A stretch of DNA of 64,000 bases from Megalonaias nervosa. Taxonomy: Eukaryota; Mollusca; Bivalvia; Unionida; Unionidae. The translations under genes and the position numbers were made by a program. Positions 14,801-29,200 of this stretch are shown here, in pieces (the stretch's first letter is position 1; every line of letters starts with the position of its first letter). Below the pieces are notes generated by a model. That model saw nothing but the letters and a program-made list of their open reading frames with translations. It ran no database searches and was not told the origin of the DNA. The stretch spans positions 104,188-168,187 of the forward strand of contig JAECUM010004932.1 of NCBI GenBank assembly GCA_016617855.1, written 5' to 3'.

Positions 14801-17800
14801 AAATGCAGCTGTGCCTGAGTTGATCTGGTGACACCAGGCAGCGCGGTCTTCGGCAAGCTGCTCCCAGCTGTCTGGGTCAATGCTACAGGACTTCATGGAG
14901 GCTTTGAGCGTGTCCTTGAACCGTTTCTTTTGGCCTCCTCGGGAACGCTTGCCTTCAGCAAGTTCCCCATAGAACAGTCTCATTGGGAGGCGCTCATCAG
15001 GCATACGGCAGATATGGCCAGCCCAGCGGAGTTGTGACCTTCTGAGCATGGCATAGACGCTTGTCATCTCTGCTCTCTGGAGGACTTCTGTGTCAGGAGT
15101 CTTGTCCTGCCATTTGATGTGGAGCAGTTTTCTGAGGCAGCGCATGTGGAAGGAGTTCAGCTATTTTGCATGGCGACTGTACACTGTCCATGTCTCACAG
15201 GCGTACAAGAGGGAGGGCAGTACTACTGCGCAGTACACATTGAGCTTGGTTTGCAGGCTGATTCCTCTTCTGTTCCACACAGTATTATGAAGTCTGCCGA
15301 AGGCTGCACTTGCACGAGCAATCCTGATGAACTTGTCAGCAACAGCGAGTTTCTGGCCATCGACGGTAATGCTGGGTTCATTGTAAGGGAATGAGGGTGC
15401 AGGCTGGTACATGATTTCGGTCTTCTTCGTACTTATTGTGAGTCCGAAGTCTGTGCAGGCTTTGGAGGACCGATCCATGCTTTCTTGCATGTGAGACTGA
15501 GTACCAGCATTCAAAGCGTAGTCATCAGCAAAGAGGATGGTGTCTTCCTGGACTTTGGTCTTAGCCTGCAGTCTTCTCAGGTTGAAGATGTTCCCATCAG
15601 TCCTGAACCGGATGTCGATGTCAATGTCACCCTCACGGAAAGCATCAGTCAGCATCGCTGTGAACATCATGCTGAACAGGGTCGGGGCAAGAACGCAGCC
15701 CTGCTTGACACCATTTGTCACTGGAAAGGGCAGGGAGAACTCTCCCATCATCCTGTACTCTGGCGAGCATGCCATCGTGGAATAGTCTGACCATGGTGAT
15801 GAACTTCTCAGGGCATCCGAACTTTGCCATGATCCTCCACAGACCTTCACGACTCACAGTGTCAAAAGCCTTAGTGAGGTCCACAAAAATGGTGTAGAGG
15901 CTGACGTTCTGCTCTTGGCATTTCTCCTGGAGTTGTCTGGCTGCGAAGATCATGTCCACAGTGCCCCGATCCTGCCTGAAGCCGCACTGACTCTCTGGTA
16001 GCAAGCCTTGCTCCAAGTGGACTGTCAGTCGATTCAGCAGAATTCTGGCCAGTATCTTCCCTGCGATGGATAATAGGGAGATCCCACGGTGGTTATCACA
16101 TGCTTGCTGGTTCCCCTTCTGCTTGTAAAGGTGGACAATAGAGGTGTCTTTGAACTCCTGTGGAATCTTCTCCTGGTTCCACACAGACTGGAAGAGGTCA
16201 GTAAGCTTCTGCGTCAGTCGGGGACCACCAGCTGTGTAGACTTCCGCTGGGATGGAGTCAGAACCCGGGGCTTTGCCACTGGATAGACTTTTAATTGCCT
16301 TCTCTACTTCTGTGTAACTTGGCGAATCCGAGAGGGAAGCGTTGGTTGGGACCTGGGGCAGGCGAGCGATGGCTTCAGCGTTGATGGAGGAAGGACGGTT
16401 GAGGACACTGTCGAAGCGCTTGAGAATCTCTTCCTTATCAGTGATCAGCGTGTTCCCATCTGCACTGAGGAGGGGGGAAGATCCTGATTTAGTGGGACCG
16501 TAGATTGTCTTGAGCGCCTCGTAGAACCTCTTCATGTCATTGCAGTCTGCATACGACTGGATCTCGTCCGCCTTCTTGCTCAGCCATGTGTCCTGCATCT
16601 GTCGGAGCTCTCTCTGCACTGTTCTTCTGATATTGGCGAATGCAGCTTTCTTAGATGTGGAGTGCGGGTCATTTAGCAGCGCACTGTGTGTGCGGTGTTT
16701 TTCGTCGAGCAGTTCTTGAATGCGATCATCGTTATCGTTGAACCAGTCCTGGTGCTTGCACGTGGTAGGGCCTAGCACATCGAGCATTGCGTATATGTAT
16801 TAGCAGAAGGTAAAGAGTTAAGGGCATTTACATATACATATAAACCTTTCAGTTTATTGGTCTATCATAAATGGATTTTCCCTAATTATGCTAACAAGAT
16901 TTTTGTCAAAAAGTCTTGAGTCCAAAAAGTTTTAAAATATGATAAAAGAAAGAAGAAATTGAAAAACTTATGTAATGGCCTGAAAATCAAATTAGGTAAT
17001 CTACTGTAAGGATCATGAGAAAGTGTGTAAAATAATGGATTTAATGATTAAGTTTAATGGTTTTGTGTTATTATGCTAGTATGAATTTGGGACAGCCTCA
17101 GAACAATAATCCTTCTTCTGCTGTCACAGTGGCAGCATAAAAACTCATATTTTTTTGTTCGAATTCTTCTGTTAAATATATAGGCAGTGCACAGAGTACA
17201 TGTGCACTGGGGTATGTAAACTTTACTGAGTAACTACTTTTTTGTATGCCTGCCAAAAGGCAGCATATATAATATTGTACATTGTACATCCATTTGTCTG
17301 TTATTTTTTCTGTTTCCACTCAATAACTTTAGTTTTACACATTCTCACTTTACCAAACTTAGAGTGTGGATGCTTGTACTTAATATAGGAAGAAGCTTAT
17401 TCATTTTGCAATTTAAAAGATCAAAGGTCAGTTTCACAATGACTCAAAGAAGAAAAATGGTTTCTGCTTAATAACAGTGACAGACCTAAACCATACTTTG
17501 AAGTGAGCTTGCACTTGGGGTAAGAAAGAAAAAAATATTTGTTTCTTCAAAGTAACTTAGTTCTCTGTGACAGATCTTGACAAAACTAGATGGATGGGTT
17601 GCACTTGGGTTAAGAAAGAGATGTTTCGATTTGGGGGTCTAAAGGTCAAGGTACAATGACTAAAGGAAGAAAAACAATTTTCACCTAAATTTATTTATAG
17701 ACCACATACCTTGATCTGAAAAGCCCCTCATAAGCAGCTGTCTTGCTTATAATGTAGATAAGATAATGGATCTCATTACACTTGTAAAAATATTGTGTTT

Positions 17801-20800
17801 TATCATTGCTATGTAATTTATTTAACTTTATTTTAATTCCTGGCTCATGCATACATGCAATGTCATGGTGTGTCCCATGAAAAACATTTGTATAATCCAG
17901 CCACCACCATCCCACAATTGCACACTCAAACAAATGGGCCTAGTTCACACTTTCTCTCTGAGCTTTCAGTATTCAAATATCCACTCAGATACTTAAGCAT
18001 CATGAAGAATATACCAGTATGATATCTTAAACACTTTCCAAACCATACAGTATATCATCATTGATCAAGAATCACTCGGAACAAAATTACTGTGTTATAA
18101 TACATCTGTAAAACAGAAAAATAAAATGTTTCACAGGAGGTAGATTAAATATTTTAATCATAATCATGGTGCTGCTTGTTGTGTTTGAATGCATATGAAA
18201 TATTTAACAAATCCTTCTGTCTCCAAACGTACATTTTTACTGGAAGGAGATAGTGATTACTTTACTTTGTGTTCTTACTGTTACACAATCTACCTATAAG
18301 GCATTGTATAGAACTGCTGATTTACTGTAAAGATAAAAGCAATTATTGTATAAATTCTAATACTCACCCCAATACAATAAGCACTCATCCCTCCACAAAT
18401 TGCCTAAAAATCAGACATTGTTTTCAGCATTAGGATATTCCAAAAAGTAAAAGGTAAGACTTTGGACAAGGCATTGCAAAACTTTACCAAAAATTGTGCA
18501 TTTTTTTCAATAGGATACAAGGATGCCAGAGAACAAGAAGGAAATTCTACTATGCCTTGCCCTACATAGAGAAATTACAATGTCAAGATTACAAGAAGTG
18601 GACGAGAATAAAGTTACACCAAAGGTAACACTTCCTACTCAGCATTGGCTGTAAATACTTGTTCCCACTCAACACTTGTTTTTTCTGCATAAATCTTGGA
18701 TAACTTGACTTTGGGATATGCCATAACGTAGGGTATCTAATTTATTTTTGTCATACCCTGCCTTCATTGTTGGTTGATAAACAGTAGATTTTGATCTTTT
18801 TCTTTACAACCGTGATTATTATTTTTGTCTCATTTGTCTCGTGAAAGAACTAATTTAATAAATTCTTGACTAGACTTTGTAGGAATTTAACTTTTAACCG
18901 CTGAGAATCAGGTGCCTTGGACAAAATTATTTTTTTTATAAATCTAAATAGTATAATGATGTGATAATATGCTAGCATCATGTCTGCAACAAAATGTCAA
19001 GGTAGCTATATAATTTGAAACACATTACAAAGATTTATTATTAATGATTCATTATATTGTATGTTTTAGGTCATTGATGTGCTACAGAAGTACTGTTCAA
19101 AAGCCAGGTTCATGAAGAATAAGGTAATCATTTCAGCACTGGGTCTTCATAGAGCTTAGAATATATATGCTGGTTATATATAGGATTTTAATGCTGTTTT
19201 GCTTAAAAACATTTTTTGAGTATTTCTAGCATGGCTGCTCTGATGGTCTCTGGGCAACACTCGTACATTTTAATGCTGTTTTGTTATTATGCCAAAATGG
19301 ATTTGAGACAGTCATGCTGCCACAGTGGAAAATAATCCTTTCACACTGTCATCCATCATTTTCAGAACAGTTACTATGGTTTGTCTGTTATGGTAACACT
19401 GACATATTGGAACAGAACAATAAATTAATGTATGAAATTGGCAAACTCTTCTTTGGAAAATAAATTTGGTTTTTAGTTTTATTTCTCATCTTTAATCATA
19501 GAATATTATATTTCTTTGTGCCTATAAAGAGATCAATGCTTTCTTGACTCAGTGTAGTCTTTTCAAGAAAATCAGCACTGCCGAAAGCTTTGAAATGCTA
19601 AACATAGTTTATGCTGAGCAATGTGTAATTGACTCATCATGGTATTTTTAAAAGTAAATGGCACCATTTAAAGCTTTGATATGCTAAGCATAGTTACATT
19701 TCCTTGTCTAGGTAAATCTGAAATTTATTTACTTTTCTTCAGAAAACAAATCTGGTTCTTCATTTTATTTCTCATCTTAAACTACAGTATTTGATATTTT
19801 GTTTTGATACAGTGAGCAATGTTTGATGAACTCATTGTGGTGTTTTTAAAGGTAATCAGCACCCACTATAGCTTCGATGTGCCAAACATAATTACAGTGC
19901 TTTGTCTTGGTAACTTTTATCTTGTACACACAGATATATTTTAGAGGATATCTTGATAGTCCAAATAATAAAATCATTGGATGTGAACTTTTATATAGCA
20001 TCTAGTGTTCACTCTTGAATCTGAAGAAATGTTACAGTCAGAGTATCGACATGCGTTATGTAAGAAACATATTGTGAGAGGACAGTGCTGAGCATGAATA
20101 CCACCCAGAGAGCAAGGATGAAGATGAAGATGAGAGCTACAATGCACAATGCCCAGAGTGATAATCGATGTGGACAGACAGTGATTTTTTTAGAGCATCA
20201 ACAACAAAGAGTACTTTGATGGATTTGATGCAGCAATTGTCAAATTCCATCAACAAGGCAAACCTCAAAACAACCCTCTTAATGGTTAGCCATAAAGTCA
20301 GTAAGACATACTTTCAGTATTGTCCCATGTTTCATTCACTATCCAAAATGGCTGATTGTTATCACACTAGGAAAATGGAGTGAAGTCATCAAGATTTTAA
20401 AATGTATTACATATGTGTTATATGCAGAATTAAGCCTTTTCCCCTCATTCTTGGTCGAAAATTATGTGTGTTATACATGCATTATACACACCAAAATACA
20501 GTATTCAATGACTTACCCACTAAAACACAATGGCATGTAGTGAGAGATGAAAGATAAATTTACAAGAAGAGAATTCTGTGAGAATATTTAGATGCCTCTC
20601 AAAGAACAGAAAGTTTAATGGTACAGTGATTTTAATAATTCTGTGGCTAAGAGAGAAAGAGAGCTTCTGCTTTTAAATTAGCAAAGAAAAATAAAAATCA
20701 CATGCATGTATTAGCAGGTTGATAGGACAAGAAAAAAGATACTGTTGCTATCTGTAACACGATTGCATGGACTACTGGGTTGTTCAAATAAACAATACAA

Positions 20801-23241
20801 GAAAGTCTACGATCTTTTTCTCATTCCCCAGTCCTTGCAGTTTTATTGCTTAACAGATATGTCCACACAATGAAATATACAGACCACTATTTAAGATACT
20901 GTACAACTGTTAGGCCAGCCGATGTGTAGTACTTTTATACAAAATATACATGTACATGCAACACATTTTCCCTAGAACTGAGGAGCAAGGTAGACACATG
21001 TTTACCTTACCACAGACCTACTGATCTTTTTGCACACCCAACAAAGCACATGCTGTAATTTTCTTTTGCTAACAGCTCAAACAAATATACCTATGATTGC
21101 TGCTTTGGTAATCTCTCGAGTTTAATATCTATTGCCATATTGAACGGTGAAAGTGATAAACGCATAATAGTTTAAATATCTTAAGTACAAGTTAAACTTG
21201 TATGCTTATTTTCATTTGATGCAGATATAACTTCATTTGGTACAGTACATTCTTCCAGTCTACATGACACCTACTGCAGAACTGTTCTCGGCTTTCAAGC
21301 AAATATTGCTTATTATCACAAAAGCAGTTTAGTTACTAACTTGTTACATTTTAACCCAATTTTCTTTTTGAAGAAGTTGTCATGGATACAAATAAAACAT
21401 TTTGTCCCAATGAACAATGTACAAAACACTTAGGATGGCAACCAAAACTAAGTTTAAAATCACTTGAACTAACCATGGATTCAGAATTAGAATTAAAAGT
21501 AGTAAGTTTTTTGCCTACACATATACACTACATGGCAAAGGGTGCACACAGTAAGTGCTGATTGAGGCAAAAAAAGCATTGTTTACATTGCAGTAACAGT
21601 TAATTTCTGCAAAAAATTTCATCATCATCAACATTTGACATTGAGCAGGAATACCTAAGATTATGTAAACTTAGTTATGAAATGAGTGCCTGCAATAGAT
21701 ATGACTGTATGTACTGCACACTAAATAGTCTCTAGTTTTTGTGTCATTTTAGTTTTAGTTTTAAATTTATCGTTTAATTACAGCAGAATATTTTCTTATT
21801 CATGAAGAAAGTAATGTACAAAGTAACCTTTTTTCATGACAGTCACTTTATTGATGACATGAACAGCCATGCTAGAGCACATAAAGTGTAGATGATTTCT
21901 GCACATTTAAAATTGTCCTAATGATGTCTGTTTTTACGTCTATAGATACAGCATAACATTTTCTTGCATATGTATTTGATAACTTCAGCATATAATGCTA
22001 CATTATTCTTAATCAGTAAACTTATTCATAGTTTTTAGTCTTAAAGTTTATCTTGACTTTCATTTTTTCAAGCTAGTAAATTGATATATGCTGTTTACTT
22101 CTTACAGGCTTCTTTCAAATCTTATCTAAAGGGCAGTGGCATAGCTTGGGGAGGGCAGGGGGGACAGTTGTCCCCGGGCGCCATGTGCCAGGGGTGCCAA
22201 AATGAGGAAAATACAAGTATTCGTTATCTCAGATGCACTCGAAGGGGGCGCCAAGTTTATGTTTTGTCCCTGGGCGCTAAGTAAGGGGGCGCCAAGTTTA
22301 TGTTTTGTCCCCAGGCGCTAAGTACCCTCGCTACGCCACTGCTAAAGGGCACATGCCATAAGTGATGTCTTTCATGACAATCTTGAGCATTTGTTGTGGT
22401 AAAGTGGCGAATGGTGCTTCTTTTTCTTTTTTTTTTTAATTGTATACTACTTTCAATAATTTGTTTAAAGTGAGCCTTAAATTAAAGAGAAATTACAACA
22501 AGTTAATGACCAATACATGTACTTGCATGAAATATATTTTAGTAAGAACATCAAAAGTACTGCTTGATGTAGAACGGTATGAAAGTTTCTCTGTACACTT
22601 GCAGATACATGTAGTTGATAAATAGGGGTGTACATTGTAACTGGGTAAGGAGTGGGGAATATTCAAGAAATTTAAATGTATTTCTTGCTACATTATGCAT
22701 GTTTGTGCATATGCCTAACTAGATCATTATTAAATACCACGAACAAGTTTAATGCTGTAGTTTGTACAGGTAAAGGTATGAAATTTAGACCAGCCCTTGT
22801 CAGGTTTAAGATGCAGTGAAGTCTCCCATCTGTTTGTTTAGTGTGTTGACTTGCAGGGCAAGTGCTATAAAATCAGCCAATATTATCAGTCTACTGCATC
22901 TGCAATAAAATCTGAAGGTGTTCCACCCAGATGAATGGATATCCATCAGACTATATATATATATATATATATATGCAATAAACTGACATGTAGAAACAGC
23001 CATGTAGAGTTTTGCAAACACAATGGTTTTTGTGTTTTATTTGTTTGTTTTGTCTGTGTTTTGTATATGCCTTTGAAAAAGACTCATTAAGAGTCGAAAG
23101 TGCTCAGGCTAGTTAGATACTAGTTTTGCACTGTTCGTCGTCAGTTTATTGCATTTATCTCAATCAATCCCTGACACACGTGATCCCTTGCTGGATCCAG
23201 TGCGCTTGAAAGGGCTGTTATTTGCCATATGATTTGTATTC

Positions 23242-23294
<53 letters not shown>

Positions 23295-26200
23295 TGTTTG
23301 TTGTGGACATTTAATCTTTTGCCACATGACCACATCCACAGTGTTGAGTAGACAGTTGGAAATCCATGTGTGTAGCGTAACTCCCATTTCCTCAGTACAT
23401 AAATTACCTTTTATGTATAGATGTGCCATTAAATGCAGAACAAAAAACTATCCAATCTCCATCATTTTCAGAATTGTTTCCAGCAATCTGTGATCTTTTA
23501 ATGTGTGTTTAAATTCCTTTTGTCTGAGCAAGAAAATCATTTAAAAAAGAAATTGTTCACACATTAATCCACCAGATAGCATGTGCACATACTGTGGATA
23601 TTCTAAGGTCCAGTTTCAGAAGTTTCACTGATGATCAGAACCTCCTTGAAAGAAAAACAGTCTAGAAATTCCATAGTATGTTCATGCTATCTAGTTTACA
23701 GTGATCACACAAGATGGGTTACCATTGGAACACCTCAAGGCTTTATACAAATTCCACGTAAGAATACTTTGTTGGAGTGATACACGATAAAAAGGGGGAC
23801 ATTGTCAGAAAATAGCGTAGAACTCAGCCAGATACTAAAGTAAACTAGGCAACATAGAACCATGTCAGCAAAGTGATGCCTTTAAGGAATTATTTTCACA
23901 TATTCAGTAAAGAAATTTCTCATGAATTCATGCTTGAAGAAAAGAAATTTAGGAATGTTTCAGCAGAGAATAAATCATCTCATTTGAGTCATCCATGATG
24001 AATGTTGTGATGGTGTGTGATGTGCATCGATGTCATTTGGTAACAGTATGCGAAAGATTTAACTGTGGAAAATATTCACACCATAAATTTTTAAGTGAAA
24101 CAGAAGTTGGGCTGAAAGTTCTGGGATTTGTGGGGGAAACCTGTTAGTATGTACGTGTGATAGGTAGAGTTTGCTAATGATGATCTTGAAAAATAATTCA
24201 TGATTACACAATTTCAACATTGACTTAACCAATCTTTGATGGAGTCACAGTTTTGAAGTGGTACATTGAATCCATTTATAACTGACTAAGATTTAATTAA
24301 TTCTTTGATGTACTAGAGTACCATGGATGGGGGCGGGTAGGCGGGGGAGGGTGCTGCATTACTTCCAATTAATTAAATAATTGTTTTCTGACTATAAAGT
24401 AATTCATTTTTAATGAACAAATTTCACAGGTCCTTTGTAGTTCATTATAAATGATTTTTCACTCTGTAGCATGTACTTTCTTTTCAGGAAGTTGCACAAA
24501 AGATTTTGCAGAATACATATGGATTCCAGTCACCTGTACTGACTGTTACCCCTGGACTTGACCTTAAACGGCAGGGAATATTGTGCCTGTTAATGCATTG
24601 TGACATTGTCCTGAGAAATACCAATGGAGACAGAACTCTTGCTGAGCCATTGATCAGGTTGGCTACTCGACCTCAAACCATGAGGGTAAGATTCCCATTA
24701 GTGTATTATTTTGCTACCAATTATCAACACCACCACCTCTGGGGTCACAGTAGAGTGAAAATGTCCTGAGGTTTCCGTCTTTGCCATTATTAACAAATAT
24801 AAAAGTATTTGACTTTTTATCCTTTGCCAATGTATATATACAGAACCATCTTTGTTTATCTTACTTTCTTTTTCCCTCAGCATGACTATGGTAGGGCATA
24901 TGGGCACAGACGACTTATTCAGTTCCCACAGGCCATAATTTTAATGCATTTTACAGTTACTAGATTTGCATGGCAAGACCAGTAAAACATGCTTGCATTC
25001 TGTGCATAATCTATCCAAGAGTGAATAATTAAAGTGTTAAAAAATGGTATGATGATTGCACTGTGGGGTTTTTTAAAAGCATTCCTTTGTATGTGCCATT
25101 ATCAAGATTCAGCCCAATAAGAGTTCTCCTGTTTACATCCAATTTGTACATGTGCAGTGACATCAGTAAAACGAAAATGTTTTTAGGGTCAAGCCTGCTG
25201 TTGTGTACAGTTTGCTAGTAGACTTCTTATGATAAAATTACAACAATTTTTACTACTAGTTATTCTCAGACAATTGGTGGCTTTTGTTCTTGTAAATATG
25301 GTATTTAATATTCTACCACAACTGGCTGGTTTTGAATCTCATAAATGCCATGGTAAATTTTATATTTAGTTCAGTTATCAACACTGTTGTGGGACATCCA
25401 GTCAGTGAACACATTTGTGGTTCCTTTCAAGTGCACTCTTTTTTTTGAAAAGCAGAGACTGTTTGGACTTAAAATTAACTACAATACATTGTGCAGTTGA
25501 ATCCATACATTACAGGGTCAAGCTGCATTATTTGTCAAAACTTAAAACTCCAAAATCAGACATGAACTTACAAGTGCCTTTCATGGATTTGTTCTCATTT
25601 CTTAGAGTTATGGCCTACTGATTGCTTGTCACCCATAAGATTACAATATGAAAATCTAATGGATTTCAAGCAGATTTTGGCTTTTGATAAATGATACTCT
25701 GATTGAGTTTCCTTTCCAGAATTTTACAGTATCATTTACAAGGTTTATGGTTTGTAATTATCCAAACTTGAGACATTTGTTTCCACAACATAACTTTACT
25801 AAGCTTTGTTGGACTTAAGTTAAATTAGTCACACAGTTTTATGTTGATGAGACCTTGAAGTGACAAAAAAATTGTTCCCTGTTGCACTGGTTTTAAAATT
25901 AGGGTATGTAGGTTGTTTTTTTTTTTTTAAACATATATATGATAATGATGCTCAATTGGATACACAGATCAATTTCTGGAATTTTTTTCAAAATGAAAAA
26001 CAGGGATGGTCAGCCAACTGAAAAGACACATTTTACCTTAAGGCAATTTGTGATGTTGCATTTGAACTTATATTTTAAAAAAACTGCAGGCTTGTAGATG
26101 TAAAATCTGCCTGTTTTGTCCTGCAGCTTGTCATAAGAGGTGACAAATGGAGGCTATCTTTTTGCCCTGGAATGCATCCTGTGATGATGTTCCAATCAAG

Positions 26201-29200
26201 AAAGAGTTGGGCATGTTTTTTAATGTAGTTTATTTTACACAAACGACTTTGTAATTTAAGGATTTTACCCATGTGTTTTTGTCTTCATATTGTTTGTTTT
26301 TAGGCCATTATATATAGTCAGGATTGTGCTGATATGCTATTAAACTATATACGTACACACACATACGTTGAATCAAATGGATATCATTAATTTATAGTCT
26401 GTAATTGACTTCTTTAGGTGTCATATCCATATTAAAATCTACTACACTCTTTGCTTAGAACAGAAGAGAATACCAGTCACATCCATTAGTGATATTGTTA
26501 CACCCACCCACCCCTATCCCTGGTTTACCAAAATCTTAGTTTGCCTTGCACAACATTTACAACCTTTTGAATTGCTTTGAATTTAAAAAGGTTTTTCTCT
26601 TTTAATAGGTATTTGAAGTTGTTCAGAAATTCATAAAATTTTGCCCAAAAAACTAATATAATTCATAAGGGTGAATAGAAGAAGGTTAAACTGAATAAAA
26701 TATATCACTTTTTAAGTTCATGACTTTTATTATTATTTTATAAAAATAATAAGAAAAAGTGAGGGAAGCAAAAGAAATGACTCTGGTAGTTTCCAGATGA
26801 AGTAGCATAATGCTTTTGTAGTAGTACATTTTATTTTTCTTTTCTTTAGCTATTATACTTGTTTATGCAGTAAAAAGTAAATTACCATATGGAAAAAGTC
26901 CTATTTCCATAAGAAAAATATACTCCATGAAAACTTAGAAATAAAACCATTTGAAAAAAATTCCTAAAGTTATGTGAATCATATTATCAAGTGAGTGGTG
27001 TACAGATATATGATTGACTACATATGAACCATGTTATCCAGAGTGAGGTGTACAGATGTATGATTGACTACATATGAACCATGTTATCGAGAGTGAGGTG
27101 TACAGATATATGATTGACTACATATGAACCATGTTATCCAGAGTGAGGTGTACAGATGTATGATTGACTACATATGAACCATGTTATCCAGAGTGAGGTG
27201 TACAGATGTATGATTGACTACATATGAACCATGTTATCAAGAGTGAGGTGTACAGATGTATGATTGACTACATATGAACCATGTTATCAAGAGTGAGGTG
27301 TACAGATATATGATTGACTACATATGAACCATGTTATCCAGAGTGAGGTGTACAGATGTATGATTGACTACATATGAACCATGTTATCCAGAGTGAGGTG
27401 TACAGATGTATGATTGACTACATATGAACCATGTTATCAAGAGTGAGGTGTACAGATGTATGATTGACTACATAGGAACCATGTTATCAAGGGAGTGGTG
27501 TACAGATATATGATTGACTACATATGAACCATGTTATCAAGAGTGAGGTGTACAGATGTATGATTGACTACATATGAACCATGTTATCAAGAGTGAGGTG
27601 TACAGATGTATGATTGACTACATATGAACCATGTTATCCAGAGTGAGGTGTACAGATGTGTGATTGACTACATATGAACCATGTTATCAAGAGTGAGGTG
27701 TACAGATGTATGATTGACTACATATGAACCATGTTATCAAGAGTGAGGTGTACAGATGTATGATTGACTACATATGAACCATGTTATCCAGAGTGAGGTG
27801 TACAGATGTATGATTGACTACATATGAACCATGTTATCAAGAGTGAGGTGTACAGATGTATGATTGACTATATAGGAACCATGTTATCAAGGGAGTGGTG
27901 TACAGATATATGATTGACTACATATGAACCATGTTATCAAGAGTGAGGTGTACAGATGTATGATTGACTACATATGAACCATGTTATCAAGAGTGAGGTG
28001 TACAGATGTATGATTGACTACATATGAACCATGTTATCAAGAGTGAGATGTACAGATGTAAAATTGACTATATATGAGCCATGTTATCAAGAGTGAGGTG
28101 TACATATGTATGATTGACTATATATGAACCATGTTATCAAGAGAGAGGTGTACAGTTGTATAATTGACTATAAAAGTATCATAAATGTATTCTAGGACGC
28201 CTTTATACCCACAATGCCTCAGGATGATGTACAAGAAATTAGAGAGGTACTACTGGTTAACAGAGGACAAGACAATCCAGTCTTCTATCGTAAGTTAACT
28301 AAATACTAATATTGATGAAATTTCAATTATTTTCCCTAATGAGTAACAGCAGTATCCAAGCTAGTGGAATCTAGCTAGTAATAACAATAACATGAAGGAA
28401 GAGTCCTTCCTGCCATGGCTTAGTTCATATTCTTATGGAATCCATGGTGGCTTATCTAGTAGAGTGTCAGACTCAGTCCAAGGGTCACAGATTTGATACC
28501 AGCCCATCTCAACTGCCCTAGGCACCTAGCTCCCATCTCCTTACCATGTCATACCCAATGATATATTAAAAGTACCATTAAAAACCAATCGACATCATAT
28601 TCTGATAGTACATTAGCTGCATCATCAAGTAGAACATACATTTTATAGGCCTATTAGCCACAGAATTTAATCCAGATATTTTGTATACAAGTAAGTACTA
28701 TTTAGATTAATTCAGTCAACTTTCTTTATATGGATTATGTACTTAAACCAAGGACAGATATTTGTCTGATTTAATTTAGACATCAAATTTTAGAGTGCAT
28801 CTTTTTATCCTAAAGCAACAAAATGAAATTCATGAAGATCACAATCCAATTTTTATTTACCAGTGTTACCATATTTGTGGATTTACTATTTTGTTTGACT
28901 GTTTAACTTTTTCCTTTCATTTCAGGTTGTCCAAATGGCCACCCATATGTTATTGGAGATGTAAGTGATAATGAAAACTGTTTTCTTTTTACTTTATACA
29001 GTACAGTGTTTAAGCCAGAATAGTACTGTGGTAACAATTTCGCTGTACACCTTTGTAGTACTGGGTTCAGTCCCAGGTTGAGACATACACAAGTTCAGAG
29101 TAACTTGAATGAGAGTGATTAATGGTAATATGATGGTTGTGCACTCTGTAGTACCGGGTTAAATCCATAAGTCAGTCATACAGACTCAGACTGGTTACAG

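Larger units (their letters stand above)
13586..16817 (-). mobile_element. piggyBac-type element interrupted by a LINE
   Basis: Perfect 15-bp TIRs, CTCTTTACCTTCTGC at 13586-13600 and its reverse complement at 16803-16817, are each flanked outside by TTAA (13582-13585 and 16818-16821). TTAA duplication is the signature of piggyBac transposons. Removing the LINE and one copy of its target duplication leaves about 1.0 kb, so the element is internally deleted. It keeps an N-terminal piece of transposase on the minus strand (13940-14275). Confidence 0.78.

Noticed and set aside
14612..16719. Many plus-strand open frames of 60-101 codons
   Set aside because: They are antisense shadows of the minus-strand LINE.
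23141..23429. Ile-Tyr repeat open frames on the minus strand
   Set aside because: Direct translation of the (TA)n microsatellite.
26974..28180. Regular array considered as a CRISPR
   Set aside because: Units are contiguous 50-bp tandem copies with no unique spacers, in a eukaryotic intron.
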